DNA of 64,000 nt from Taeniopygia guttata (Eukaryota > Chordata > Aves > Passeriformes > Estrildidae), in assembly GCF_048771995.1 (NCBI RefSeq), contig NC_133025.1:7440001-7504000 (forward strand), written 5' to 3'. Made by a program: the position numbers and the translations under genes. Positions 1 through 12,590 of this stretch are shown here, one piece after another (the stretch's first letter is position 1; the number at the start of each line of letters is the position of its first letter). Under the pieces are notes generated by a model. That model saw only the letters and a program-made list of their open reading frames with translations, searched no databases and was not told the DNA's origin.

Positions 1-3000
1 ACTATCAAGATGTTTAACTTTGAGATTGATTTGTCATACTGGTTTCAGCACTAATCAGCACCAAAAGCAGCATGAAGTTCCCTTTTTCATTTACCACTGA
101 TAGCTTTGGAAATAGAGCATTGTTCAACTTGTTTTTCCAGGCAAAGCATCCTCCTACACAGGAGGAGGTGGGAGGAGAGGGTGGCAAATGCAGTTTTTTC
201 TGTAGGAGGCACAGGTAAAAGTGGGCAGGTGCTTTCTGCATGGCATTATGCACAGGTCATGTGCAGAGACCGTGGGTGGGCAGGGGGGCTGCAGCTGTGT
301 AGGGGAGGGAGGGACAACCCGAGGTCCAAGAGCTGCTTCCTTGGCCTATGTCATCCATAAAACCCCAGTAACTGAGTGGTCGTAATCTTGAACTCTGATA
401 AATTCAAGCTGTGGGAAGAGAGTGATGTATTCCACAGTGGAAAAACTTGTCCTGTTTTGGAGCTGCACATTGATTTAGCTTTTATGTTGGTTCAGCTTTT
501 CTTGGCAGTTTTTGCTAAGTGCTGGGTTATCATGAAAGCAATGATAAACCACCTGTGCATTTGAAGGAGATAAAATGTTTCTTAAGGAAAATGTGCTATT
601 TATGATGTAATTCTACTCTCTGCTGGCAGATGGTGCTGTGATTTATCCAGGAGCTGGGCATCAGCTTTTTTGACTTTGAGAGGATGTGAGCAAGCAGCAT
701 CTTCTTTATATTTTCATTCGAGTTTGTTCCTCTATTTGTTTTACTACGAAATGAAATTCTCTCCTCTTGTTCTGCTCCCAGCTTCAACTATCTAAGCAGA
801 TCGGCCAGTTTTGGTTTTGCCTCCTTGGATTATCACAGGGCTGGCAGGAGGAATACAGCTCCAAACCTAAATCTTTCCACTGGAAGAAAATCTATTTGTG
901 GCAGTATTCCCCACAATTAAGGTTTTCTTATGTTTACAAATCCGGCCTTTCAAACACATTCTCGTCTTGCAGTCTCCCTTTAACAGCAGTCTGAAGTTTC
1001 TGTCAATAGATAAACCTGAGATACAACCTAAACAACCTCTGAGAGTCACTTCTGCCCTAGTTTTTAATGTTTCTTTGTATATCAAATGCTTGATACTGTG
1101 ATGCATTGCTGATTGTTTTCCTTGCAATGTACACTGTCATTAAAGGTTTCACTTAGTGGTTTCTTTGTGGGAAACAAAACACTTTTATGTTTAAAAAAGA
1201 AAAAGAAAAAAGTTTGAAGACATTAGTGAAGGATGGGATTAGCCTATTTAATATCTTTAATATCTAAATTTAAATGTCTGTGCTGTCTAAGAGGTGCACA
1301 GACTCTTCTTGTTTTCCTCAAGAGGTCCATGGAGGACCCATATTCTCAGAGGTTGGCTGAAAGTGCTAAAGCTAAAGGCCAGAAGCACCAAGAAAAAGAA
1401 AAGCCATATTCCTACAGCCAGGACACTTGGGGTCAGACAAGGATTTCTGTTACTTGCCTTGGGTTTTTCCTGTGAGAGTGTAATCTGAAAGTCCAGGCAA
1501 CTGAGTAGGAGACCCATTTTATCCCTCCCATCTGATCATCAGGCTTCCTACCCTGGGCTCATGTCAGGCTCTGTGTAAGAAGCGAGGGAGCAGATCCCCC
1601 CACCATCCCTGCCAAAATGCTGCATGACTGAAACAATCTGGGTTAAGTAAAATGTCCAAAATAGGTAATGTTTTGCTGTTTTTCTGCTTTGTCCTGGATC
1701 TTTCCAGTGACCCAATTTCCAGCACAAACCCATAAAGTTGTTAAAAAGTCAGAGACAAGAGCTGCAAGACGTGAGCAGAAGTGATTGCAGGGAGACATCT
1801 CTCTGGGTGGCTTCACTGCTGAGGAGAACATGCCCGTGGACCCATGCTCCACAATGAGGAGGAGTCTGGACAGAAACCTGCCAGCTTCTGGGGAAGGAAT
1901 TGTGCCAGCAGCTCTCATGTAAAAAGAAGTGAGAGCCTTTTTTCCCTTTTAATGAGAAAACAGTCCATCAGGGAGCAGTTCTGAGGTGTGCCCAGGTGGA
2001 TGTGTCCTCTTAGAATCTATGTGCCTGAAATTTTCTGTGGATGCTTTACACCCAAGAAGAGACAGAGGTAAACTTAGGGAGACAAGGTTATCCTCCTGAA
2101 ATCTCCAGTGCACTTTTCCATCTCCTCCAACGCCTTGAGAAATGTTTGTATTTGCATCAGAAGGACCAAGGAGAGGTCCCTGATGCTTAAGCACATCTAG
2201 ACCTCAGGCAGTATTTTCCAACCTCAGCACTTCATAAACAACATCAATAATGTCCGTCCAGTCCTGCATGGCCAAGTTCTTCTGATACATTTATCTTGCT
2301 GATGGCAATTCCACCTGAACTCACAAAAATCAATGGGTCTCAGTGCAAAGTTATACCCAGTGCCAGGGCCCAGTTCCAGTGGTGATTTAAAGTGCCCATT
2401 TGCCTTTTCCTGGGCTCTCTCATGTTCATAGCAAGGTTCAAATGTTCCAGGTGCTCTGTGGAGTGGATTTCTGTGCCCATGTGCCCATGCCCTCATGTGG
2501 GGAAGTATGAGTGTGAAGAGTGTGAGAAGTTTGCCTCTTGGAAAATCCATGGCAGGGTAGAACTTGAAACCCAATCCACAGCAGGTTTGTATTTTCCTAT
2601 TACAGACATGCAAAAACTGGTGAGAATAATTTTCAGAAGCAATTAATGCAGTAAAACAAATTTGACAGTTTAAAGGGCAGTGGTCAGAATAATATTATCC
2701 ATTTCCAAAAGCAGCAGTGATATGTTTCTGCACCTCAAATAGGGCTGCATTTCCCTGTGATTTAGCAGAAATATGTTTTGCATTCTAATCTGATTTCCTA
2801 GGCTAGAGAAGAAGTGACTAAATGAGCTGATAATACCTGGCAGCTGTTAAACGACTTTTTGCCATCTAGAGAGAAACAGAAGATATGTTCTGATCTCCTG
2901 CTTCTTAAGTTAGAGGATGAAAGAAATAGAAGGGGTTTAAGTTGGAAATGAGATCATGCATTATGCCCTTCGGACAGCATGTAATCTGGCTAATGGCATC

Positions 3001-4560
3001 ACAGAGTTATATAAATAACTTCATTAAAATGAACTTGTTTCAAATGAGCTAAATAAATCAGACTCATTTGTCAAAGAGCTGGGATGAAATAATCAGGTTA
3101 ATTTAAAGCTGCTCACTGGGGAGATGATTCCTGAATTTGTTCCACCAGTGAAACTGCCAGCAGTAGCTTCAGTCACCAGTGGGAGCCCTGAGCCCAATGT
3201 GAAAATGCAGACTGGGCTTCCACATTTGCTTTCCAGAAGCCTCTCTCGTGTCTGTAGCACAGTCTGCAGGGTCCCATAGCTGAAGATGTGTGTTCTAGGG
3301 CATTTAAAGCATTGTCCAAGACCCACTGGATCTAAATCCTTCTCTGGTGGCTGGAAGCTGTTCAACCCTGTAGTCTGTGCTCTGCTGTCTGCTCTCTGCC
3401 TCAGAATGAATGGTAAAATGAATTTTAACCACTTGCTTTCAGCATCTGTCTCTGCCTTGATGGGAGGACTGTGTGATGCCTCAGGTCTTTTCCTCACAAT
3501 TAATTCAATGCTTTGTGTCTATATTTTCCCTTTCCTCATTATCTCATTCATTTCCGCTTTGCTTTGCAGAGGTCAGAAAGATAAATCCAGTTCTTCAGGT
3601 TGTAGATGGACTTGCTCCTCTGTGGTCTGAACACCCCTTACCTCTGCAGAAATTAATATTTACCTGCTGTAAACTCATTCCACTGCAGGAGTCAGTCAGA
3701 CTGTGCAGAATTAGAGCAGCTAAGGATGTGAATCTGTAGGGAGTGAACAAGTAGGAAGATTGTCCCAGATACAGGCTGTCTGTCTGTCCTTCACAGTTTA
3801 CTGAAAAGCTCAGGTTTTAGCTTGCACCCCAATGTAAGAATTTCTTGTATGCCATCATCATGCAGTGTACATCCCACCTTTACCAGATGACCAGTTTTCT
3901 CTTTGTTGCATTTTGGATGCTTTTCTTTTACATCGTAGGGAGAAAGGATGAGAACATAGATCACATGGAAAATGAGTTTATAATCAGCATTTACAGACAG
4001 GCACATTTCGAACAAAGAGAGTGAGAAATCAATTCTTTGTGTTTATGTCTTCCAGGATCACAGTTGTGTGTACAGCACATTGTGCTCCTACACAGCAAAT
4101 CTGCCCTGAAGTTCCTGTATCTGACAGCTATGAATTTATCAAATGAGAAACTGGGCTGTGAATTCAACTTTCAGGAATAAAAAGCCTTTCAGCTCTTTAA
4201 TACCTCTCAGTCCTACCCTTTGGTTGCACTCCAGCACAGGTGAAGGGTTGTGTGAACATCAGGCTGCAAGACAAATTCTTTGTTCCCAGTGCACTGATTT
4301 ATCCAGCTTGGTTGCTGGTAGCAACCTCTGGGCTATTCTAACCCTGTGAGATGAAAACTACTTTGGGGATTTGTTCACAGGTGGATACTCCAACCTCACC
4401 CCCTCCTCCAGATCCAGGCAGGTGTGTCACATCCTCCCCAGGGACTGTCCTAATCACAGCTTATCTTCCATCCACTGCTCAGTACCTCTAGACCAGTGCG
4501 TGGCTGTGCTTCCCTTGGAGCACCCTGGCCCTACAGGGTTTGGGTGGTTGTTTTCAACAA
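1..4560. other. Non-coding unique sequence
   Basis: I see no supportable gene here. The open frames on either strand are short, lack protein-like composition, and often rely on non-ATG starts. The only low-complexity feature is a short A-rich stretch near 1190-1213. No CR1 or LTR signature is recognisable. The sequence is CpG-poor, as expected for bird intergenic or intronic DNA. Confidence 0.6.
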
Positions 4561-4586
4561 TTTGGGAACTTGGGAAAGTTCCCAAA
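4561..4586. repeat. Small perfect hairpin, 11-bp stem
   Basis: The left arm TTTGGGAACTT (4561-4571) and right arm AAGTTCCCAAA (4576-4586) are exact reverse complements around a 4-nt loop, GGGA. A second hairpin of the same total length (26 nt) lies 44 nt downstream. No T-run or other terminator context applies in a vertebrate genome. Function is unknown, and chance is quite possible. Confidence 0.6.
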
Positions 4587-4630
4587 GCCACCTCTGAGTG
4601 GTGCCAGATCAGGAGCAAGTGCTGGGAAGA

Positions 4631-4656
4631 AGCTAAAATGCATTCCCATTTTAGCT
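4631..4656. repeat. Small perfect hairpin, 10-bp stem
   Basis: AGCTAAAATG (4631-4640) and CATTTTAGCT (4647-4656) are exact reverse complements separated by 6 nt. This is the downstream partner of the hairpin at 4561-4586. The arms of the two hairpins are unrelated in sequence. Confidence 0.6.
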
Positions 4657-6510
4657 GGGATACAGGGGAGCATGACAAATTGATTCCCAGCTATGAGCTG
4701 CAGGATTCAGTCCATAACCAGTTCAAAAAGTGATCAAACTAAGAAATTCTAGACTTGTTATTGGGATTTTACCACTAGCTGAGATTCCCTCTTTCACCAG
4801 GTCTGAGTTACAGGGCAGCTTTCTCCTCTGACATCTATTACACAAATGTCAGCTCACCTGGGGCCAGCACAGCTGCAGCATCTGTGCAAATCACATTGAT
4901 ATCAAACAGCAGCCGTATGTGTGGGGCCAGAAGTTGCAGTGCTGTGGTGTTTGGGATGTGATGCTGGAGGATGTGCTAATCCCTTAGTAAATGTCAAAGT
5001 GCTGCTGCACGGGGGATTGGATCGTGTCCAAGCAGAAAACTTTGCTTCAAGCTTGCAAATGATTTGTGAGTTTCTTCATTATGATAATTTTGAGAGTGAA
5101 GGCTTCTCTTTGCAGGACATTTATGAGAGAAAAGGAGTGATCCTCCTAGGGATTTGAAAGTGTCTGGAAGATCTTGTGGTTATGGATTTTTTTATGCATG
5201 CCAGATGGCTCATATCCTCCTCATTTATATGGCTGTAAATCTGGATTTATCCCACCTGGATGACTCTTGTCAGAATCTGTCCACTGTTCTCTAATCGATT
5301 TTCAGTCTAAACTGATGGAGTTAACCAGTAAAATCACTCCTACCAGTGAAGTGATTGGTATGTTTCAAGTATCAGACTCATTCCTTCCACTCATTTGTAA
5401 AAGGTTTCTAACCATCTTGAACCAACCAGAGTTAAAATAAAGGACAAAATGTTACACTCCCAAACAAATGGCCACATTCCTGCATTGTAGAAGTTCAATG
5501 CTATACTACAAATTGCGTCCTGGTTTCTGTTATAATTTGTGTTTTCATCTGTTCAATCCTTTTAAAATGAATTTGTTCTCAAATGAAGTCAGCAGAAATC
5601 TTTAGCTATGGCATGCAGTTGTTGGTAGGGCACCTTTCACTGCAGCTCAGTATCTAGAAGGAGCAGGAGGCAGGGTAAGAAATTGCTGGTGATGACAGAG
5701 GTTACTGGGTGTTTGTGAGGGATATTTCAGCTGGATGGAGAATCTGTATTTCCATGTCCTTCTCTCACTTAATCTGAAATGTTTCTGTAACTCAGAAACA
5801 CAACTTTTTCAGATGTTGATAAAAAAAAAAAGGCAAAGCTACAGCCATCAAATGAGGCATTATGACATAAACCAGACAGCTTCATCCATCAGTGTAATAA
5901 ACATTCAAAGCATACCTGACCTGTCTCTAACAGGAGATTCTGAGTTAATTGTCTAGGAAATTGTCTTCATCTCTGCAGGTGATAAGATATGTCACTGGTG
6001 ATCAGAAAACTCTGTGTTCAAGGAAAAAAAAAGTCATCTCTGATTATAGGACTGACAACAAGAACAAGAAATTACAAAATCCCTTTTTTCCCACCTCAAA
6101 TGAACAATACCCCAGTTAAAATACTCTGTCACCAATCAGCTATTTTGGAAAGAAAATCTAAAGAAATTGAAGTTGAGATTATATTCTTGAGATCTGCTCT
6201 TCCCTTGTTCTTCCCATGTTCTTCCCTTTAAGACAATGTGAACATCTATATATAAGCAGGAGAAATATAAGAAGTCAGTCCTCAGCATTGTCACTGTGTA
6301 AATACATCAGTATATTCCTAATTTCAATCATGACTAGTTCTATGAATTTAGATCAGGAATATATATGATGGGATCCCAAGAGATAAAAATTCTTAAATTT
6401 CTATTTGGGTATTTAGGGCCAAATCAGAATGGCTGAAATCCAGGGAGTGATGCAAGTGAAAGAGACAGGAGGAAAAGGAAGAATTTGCTGAAAGGAAAAA
6501 AAAAAAAAAG
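4657..6510. other. Non-coding sequence
   Basis: I recognise no gene. There are short A-runs near 5820-5831 and 6495-6509, and a small pyrimidine-rich stretch of repeated TTCTTCCC-like words near 6197-6229. The frame at 4921-5157 has fairly even composition but no recognisable domain and no supporting splice structure. Confidence 0.55.
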
Positions 6511-6595
6511 CTGGATTTTTCAATTTAGTTCTTGATTGACCATAACTCCTTTTGGGAGGGTTTGTTCAACTCTGGCCTACAATTTCAAGATTTCA
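6511..6595 (+). repeat. Direct repeat copy 1 (85 nt)
   Basis: This 85-nt segment, beginning CTGGATTTTTCAATTTAG, recurs at 6884-6968. I count about 11 mismatches and no indels between the copies. It directly follows an A-run (6495-6509). A short AAGATTTC direct repeat and an 8-bp palindromic stem (6594-6601 with 6603-6610) sit at its right edge. It looks like an old local duplication rather than a known transposon. Confidence 0.75.
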
Positions 6596-6883
6596 AGATT
6601 TGAAATCTTGCAATTTCAATGAGTATCAGTTGGGCAAGCTTCAGTCCATATTCCTGTACTTCATGTGATCCCATTGGCTTTTCTTGTTTTCATGTCCTAC
6701 TATTAGTTTTTTTTCTTTTTAATGAAAATTTCTATTCTTCTGTTTATCTTCTGTCTTTTTGTTTATCTTTTTTCCCTGATTTTAGGGATTTCCAAGGGAA
6801 TAATTTTAGCAAGTTTTGGTCTATTTCCCTACACCCAATTTCATCTCAGTACAATTGGTTGTAGTCACTCCATTTCAAATTTT

Positions 6884-6968
6884 CTGGATATTTCAATTTA
6901 ATTTTTGATTGATAATATCTCCTTTCGGGAGTATTTGTTCAACTCTGTCCTCCAATTTCAAGATTTCA
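6884..6968 (+). repeat. Direct repeat copy 2 (85 nt)
   Basis: This is the second copy of the 6511-6595 unit, in the same orientation and offset by 373 bases. The shared core includes TTTGTTCAACTCTG followed by CAATTTCAAGATTTCA. The intervening 288 bases are T-rich and show no further copy. Confidence 0.75.
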
Positions 6969-9900
6969 TTCCCTTTCCTGAAAGGAAGAATTTGAGGTCC
7001 TTGCACAAGAGTTGCAAATCCCTTTTAGACTTTTTGTAAATTCCCTGCTGAGAAATACTGTCAGCTGTATCAAATAGAATTAATTGCCATGTATAATATC
7101 AGAATAATTGTGAGATCTGGCAAACAGCCCAATGATTAGAAATCTAGCAATTCAAAATTCTTTTGGGGAAAAAATACTTTTGGTTACAAAAATAAAAAAA
7201 GGTGTATAAACACCTCAGCCCTCTTGAAAAGACAATAATTAATGTCTCTCTGTAGTGTGTATTAGACACCACAGGCGGTTGTGAGGAGTTAATGGGAAAG
7301 TATGGAAAAAATGGAAGAAACTCAAGCACACTGCAATTACAGTGAATATTGAAGTTATCAATGTGATAAAACCACAAATAAATACTGTTGAGATACATGC
7401 ATGTATATATGCAGTGATGTGGCTGAAATCCTTGACTGAATTTGTTGTTTTGGCTTTGGTTTTTTTGGGGTTTTTTTTGTCTGTTTTTATTTTCTTTTTT
7501 GCTTATCAGTACTATGCTTTTAATCTCAGAGCTGTTTGCTGCCTGCAGCAGCAGCAGCTGAGAATCAGGCCAGCCCATCTATTAGGTCTGGTGCAGGATG
7601 CTGCACAGATTCCTGCCTTTTTTCCCTGTCTTTCCCCTTTTAATGATGGTTTGACCATAGAAGATTTTCTAATTGACAGCAGAGATGCTCTAACCTTTTA
7701 TACCCTTCTCTTTCAGGCTGATGGAGTTGTCTTCACTCTGATCATTTCAGGTGCAGATTTCCAATGTGAATTCTCTCTGAATATTTTCTAAATGTGGAGC
7801 TGCTTATGTCTGAAGCCAGGGCAGAGAGGCTGCAAAGGTCACTTGTAAAGATTATGTCTACATCCAGCCTTCTCCCAGTTTTCATAACATTCAGATGAAG
7901 GGTTTTGGATAAGGCCCCTGTCAGAATCCAGTAGAATAAGATATTTTCCAAGTGCCATGTGAATTTGTGTGAAGTCCCTCTTGCTCTGTGACCTTCACAG
8001 AATCTGCCAGTCAAGTTCATTTTTTCTGTGCAGCTATTTTTTAACCTCACAGTGTGTGATAGCTCCATTATGTGCATGAAGAGCCCAAAGAGAGGTTAAT
8101 ATCTCCATGAAGTGACAAAAATAGGATGTATTTTCCCAGATATTTCTGTGCCACTTCATTGCATTGTTTAGTCACAAAAAATTGGAGAGAACTATCTTCC
8201 CAGTAAATTAACAATATATATTATTTACTTTACCAATAAGAGAAAGGGGAATCAAATTTATCAGAAAGAAAAATCTCTGGAAAAAAACCAATTCACCAAT
8301 AGTTCAGCAGCCTATATGAGAGTCAGACAGCTTTCTTTAGAAATTACACTGTTTTCTATTTGCTCATTGCAGGTAATCATTGCTTTTTTATTTGGACAGC
8401 TCTGTGCAAATTTGTTTTGTTCTGCTTCTGCAAATAGGAGATGGAAAGAAGTGTGATATAGTGGTGAAGCTGCACACAGAGCAGGCAAACCTCAGCTGTC
8501 TCCTCACTTGGCCTCTGTGTTGCTGCCTAACCTTGCATGAAGTATTGCCTTGTCCTGGTTGAAAATTAGAACTTCTCAGTTTTTAGTTTCATCCTTTTTC
8601 CAAAACTGGGGCCTTTCAGTAAAAAAGTTTTTGATTAAGCCCTTATTGGTAATAATATTTGGGTTTGATTTTAAAAAAATCAATAGTTTTAAGCTCTCTT
8701 TTCATCAAGAAAACCTTAACCAAAAGTATTAAAAAAAGATGTTTTCCTTTCTCTAAGAAGGAGATGTCTGAGCTGTCCTTTTAAAATTCATAAGCCTCTG
8801 GAGCATTATCTGTACAATTCTGTTTCTATGGCTGACATATCCCAGTTTGGGCTCCTTTACAGGTTTTCACGGTTTCATAACATGGTTAAAACACAATTTA
8901 GTTCCACGCAAATGGACAAGACTGGTTTTAAATGACAGTCCAAGCACTGTGCATTTTAAAACCGTGTGTTTTAGCACCTCTTTCCCTTTCTCTCATCATT
9001 GTCAACCTGGCAGGTTTTTAGTTTTTGAGAAAAGGAAAACATGATTTAATGACTTAAAATGCCATGAAGTTTGATTAATATTGATGTAATATCCTGGAAC
9101 TACATAAATAGCAAACATTTATATTTATTTATTCTTTGATTTTGAAATCTTCTTTCCATTTTTTCCTTCTAGCTTGGCCACTTAGCCATTTCCATTGCGA
9201 GATAATTTTCAGTGCTGAATGGTTATTGTGCAGAGGTTGTAGGACTCTTCCATTTCCCCATCATAATTTGTGAACCACAATCCTCATTAGAGAATGGGGG
9301 AGCTAAAAAAGAGCTTTTTTTACTTCCATCTGTCTTTGAGTTTCAACAGTAAAATGTCCCTGTAGCAGATACAGGACAAACATGGTAAATGGAGGATTCA
9401 TGCCTGATGGAGGATTCAGGATTGAATCCTGGCCCAGGCCAGTGACCCAGACCTCAGTACACCTCCAGAATACCCCCTTGGCTCCATGACATGATTTTTA
9501 ATTTCTCCTGTGAGCTCTTTTACACTTTATTTAATCATTTAAGTAAACTTTGGATCAGCCAGAGATTTCTCTGCCTTGGAAATAGCTGGTTTCAAGATAG
9601 TTTGGACTCAGAAGTACATTCCCCAGCCCAAGTAAATACATTTAATACAAAGGTTTTGGCTATTCTATTTTTTTTTTCCTCTCCCTTTTCACAAATGAGC
9701 TTGCTTCATGGTGCAGAAAGCCAGCTGACAATAGAGCCCAAAGGTCACAGGATGGAAAAAAGTATTTCCTGGCCATCTGTGTTCAAGTTACTGCACTAGC
9801 AAAGAAAGAAATAAATAATGGGATAAATTGTTCACAGAGTTATGAGGACAATTATGGGATTTTTGTTGTGATAAGCATAAAATCTTTTTACTTACTTGAT

Positions 9901-10792
9901 TATTACTTACAGCTATCTGAGGGCTAATGCTTCTCACAGGGATTGAGAGTCTGGATCAGTCTCCACATCCATGTGGCTCAGTGTTCTTCCCCTGTTGTGA
10001 CTGCACAGCTGCATCCAAAATCTCACAGAAGCAGATGGGGAAGAAACCAGCTCCAGCAATGCCTCATCAAAACCAAATTTCTCTGGGTTTTGACCTGCTA
10101 TGAATTAATATCCTCAGAGTCTCTGTAAATGCTGAATCTCTTCCCTAAACATCAGTTCTTGAATACTGTGTGAGTTCTGTTTATTTCCAGGGGCTCTGCA
10201 GGCAACAGTGATTAAAGGATGAAATATTATCTGTTACTGCTCCAACTGCTTCCATAGACCCACAGTGTCAAAGGCAAGACCTGAAGCCCCTTGTGTGACC
10301 CACTACACAAAAAGAAACAATAGAAAGGTGGTTTTGCCCCCAAGCACTTTACAGTCTGTTTCTCAGAGAAGAGATGGCAGAGGGGTGCAAATCACCAGCT
10401 TGAGGAATACCATGAACCAGGGAGTTTGGTCAGCTGGATCAGCAGCAATTTCAGTCTCCCAGGTGCCTTTTCATGGTCAGTTCATTTGGAGGCATCACTT
10501 CTGTGCCTGCTATTGGAACTGAGGCACTGCTGGGGTGGGGACCAGTTATTTGCACTGCTCACACAAATGGGCTTCTTTGTGAATGATACTTCCATTTTAT
10601 TTGTTATTTTGAACCAATCATGTTATTAAAGAGCAAGATTTGACTTTTGTTCTCACTTTATTAGCATCCACAGTTCCAGCCTGTTGTTTATGACCATTAC
10701 ATGAAATTCATATTTGTTGGGCCAGCTGCTGTTTGCTTTGGTTCTCTTTTGATTCTTTTCTGTTATGGCTGCAATGGTGGTTTTATCTTCCT
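6969..10792. other. Non-coding sequence
   Basis: No gene is supportable. A T-rich low-complexity patch at about 7458-7502 produces an artificial hydrophobic open frame (7342-7791). I see no LINE or LTR signature and no promoter-like GC-rich segment. Confidence 0.55.
7458..7502. repeat. T-rich low-complexity tract
   Basis: Long T-runs are broken by a GGGG and a few C/G/A bases. It is simple sequence and explains the Phe/Leu/Val-rich frame that crosses it. Confidence 0.7.
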
Positions 10793-10857
10793 ATCTCTCT
10801 GAGCTCTGTGGAAAGGGGAAGGTTTTAACTTCCCCTTTCCACAGAGCTCAGAGAGAT
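10793..10857. repeat. Perfect 29-bp inverted repeat, 7-nt loop
   Basis: The left arm (10793-10821) begins ATCTCTCTGAGCTCTG and the right arm (10829-10857) ends CAGAGCTCAGAGAGAT. All 29 positions pair exactly, including a terminal G:C, and the loop is GTTTTAA (10822-10828). Pairing stops at the outer edge (T opposite G). The arms are of mixed sequence, not simple repeat. A perfect stem of this length in non-coding DNA implies a recent event (template-switch mutation), a constraint (hairpin RNA), or a sequencing/assembly fold-back. No transposon terminal motif or target duplication is evident. Confidence 0.9.
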
Positions 10858-12536
10858 GGTCAGAGAGAAAGACTTCCTTGATTTTTCAAGTGGATGTTGG
10901 TAATCACCTTTGGCTAACTCATCTCTTGTATAGCACAGACCTCCAAATCCCACATAGTAATTTCTTAATGGAGTGGGAAATTTCAGCTCTAGTGGTCCTT
11001 TCAGAATAATATCCGACCATGATTTAAAGATTTCTATTAATATATAATCCACAAAACCCTATACATGTTGTTCCATGACTTGCCTTTCCTGTTACCATTA
11101 TATGCCTTATCTGTTTTTTAACATGAAATTATTCAGCATCAGTTTCCAGCTGGATATAATTCTCATTATGTCTTTTTGGGGAGGAGGAAGGAACCATCTA
11201 GAATCCAAAATATGTTTCTTATACAAACTGTGAACAAGGCACTTGTGAACAAAGCACCTTTTAACATTTTTTTTTATAAATGGAGAAAAAAAGGGTATCT
11301 TTTCCCTCCTGCTGCAAGCTGCGCTTCCCAGACTTACTTAGATTAATTATGTGTCTAATTATTTTCAATTGCAGATTGGATTAGGGGGGATTAGTGCCTG
11401 CATTTTGGTTCTACCGTTTCATAACCTCAGAAAATACCTGTCAATGGCTGAGCTTACAGTCTCACCCTATAAATGGTCTGTGAAAAGGCACAAACCATTC
11501 ACATACATATTTTATAGCCATTAGCAATTGGGAACACTCAGCACTGCAGCTCCCATGCGCTGAATGAAGTGGTGATCATCTTGATCAAGGAAAGGATCTC
11601 CCTGCTGAGTCAGAATTAACTTGAAGATCTGAAATTTCTGGAGAAAGTCGCTCCTTTTTTTTATCAGAATTCTGTTAATTGTGCATAGGGAAATGCACCT
11701 CATTAGGAATATCCTTGCTAAAATAGAGTTGCACATTTCCATTTCCTTGAATAGATCTGAGGAGATCTCAGGATCTTTTTTCCACCAAACAGCCCGTTGT
11801 TTGACTTAGGACATATTAAGTCAATACATGTGTCCGGTGAACAAACAATTAACAGCTAAATAGTTTTATGTGCTGTCAGTGCAGGATTTCAGAGAAGTAT
11901 TAAATAGTCAAGGAAAAAAGAATAGGGATATAAGGAGCCACAAAGCCTTATAAGTACTTTGTGTGCACCCTGCTAATTTCAGCCCTGGTTACCTCTCTTT
12001 ACAGGCAATCTTGACCCAACCCAGTCCTACCTGCTGGCTAAAGGACACAATTTTCTTTTTCCTTTACCAGGGCACATCCAGCAAGGAAATTCTCTTGAAA
12101 ATACCAAGTCTTTTCATGTGAATCTGGAACAAAGATAGTCACGAGCCCTGAAAACCTTTGTGGTAGTCTGTAATTGTCCTTCAACTTTCAAAGTTTCAAG
12201 CATTAAAATACGCTGGATGCTGCTGAGTGTTAATTGCATTGTATCCCCTTGCCTTGCTTTGCTTTTCTTCTCTTTCTGGTTTATCTGAGCTGTTCTGTGG
12301 GTGCTGCCTGGGTCGGGCAGGGTTGCAAGAGCAGCAGAACTGGTTCAAAGGGAAGGAGATGGGATCACTACATGGCATTGGTACAGATATTTGCAAAAAA
12401 AAAAAAAAATATAGCTGAATTGTCACTTTATTGCTAGGAGACACAATAGTTTAATTCTCTGTCAAACCCTAAAGTGAACCCACACTTACAGTCCAGGCAT
12501 TTATATCCTATAAATATATTTAAATATTTGAGATTT
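10858..12536. other. Non-coding sequence
   Basis: I recognise no gene. There is a 15-nt A-run at 12395-12409. The remaining frames are short and unremarkable. Confidence 0.55.
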
Positions 12537-12590
12537 GGAAGGAAGGAGAAGGAGAAGAGAGGGGGAGGGAAAGAAGGGGAAAGAAAAGGG
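12537..12590 (+). repeat. 54-nt homopurine tract
   Basis: Every base from 12537 to 12590 on the + strand is A or G, with irregular GGAA, GGAG and GGGA words. Uninterrupted homopurine/homopyrimidine DNA of this length can form triplex (H-DNA) when it has mirror symmetry. Here the symmetry is only partial. Confidence 0.85.

Noticed and set aside
4561..4656. Rho-independent-type terminators
   Set aside because: The DNA is vertebrate, the hairpins lack T-runs, and there is no adjacent gene.
7342..7791. 149-codon hydrophobic frame
   Set aside because: Created by a T-rich low-complexity tract. No domain or splice context.
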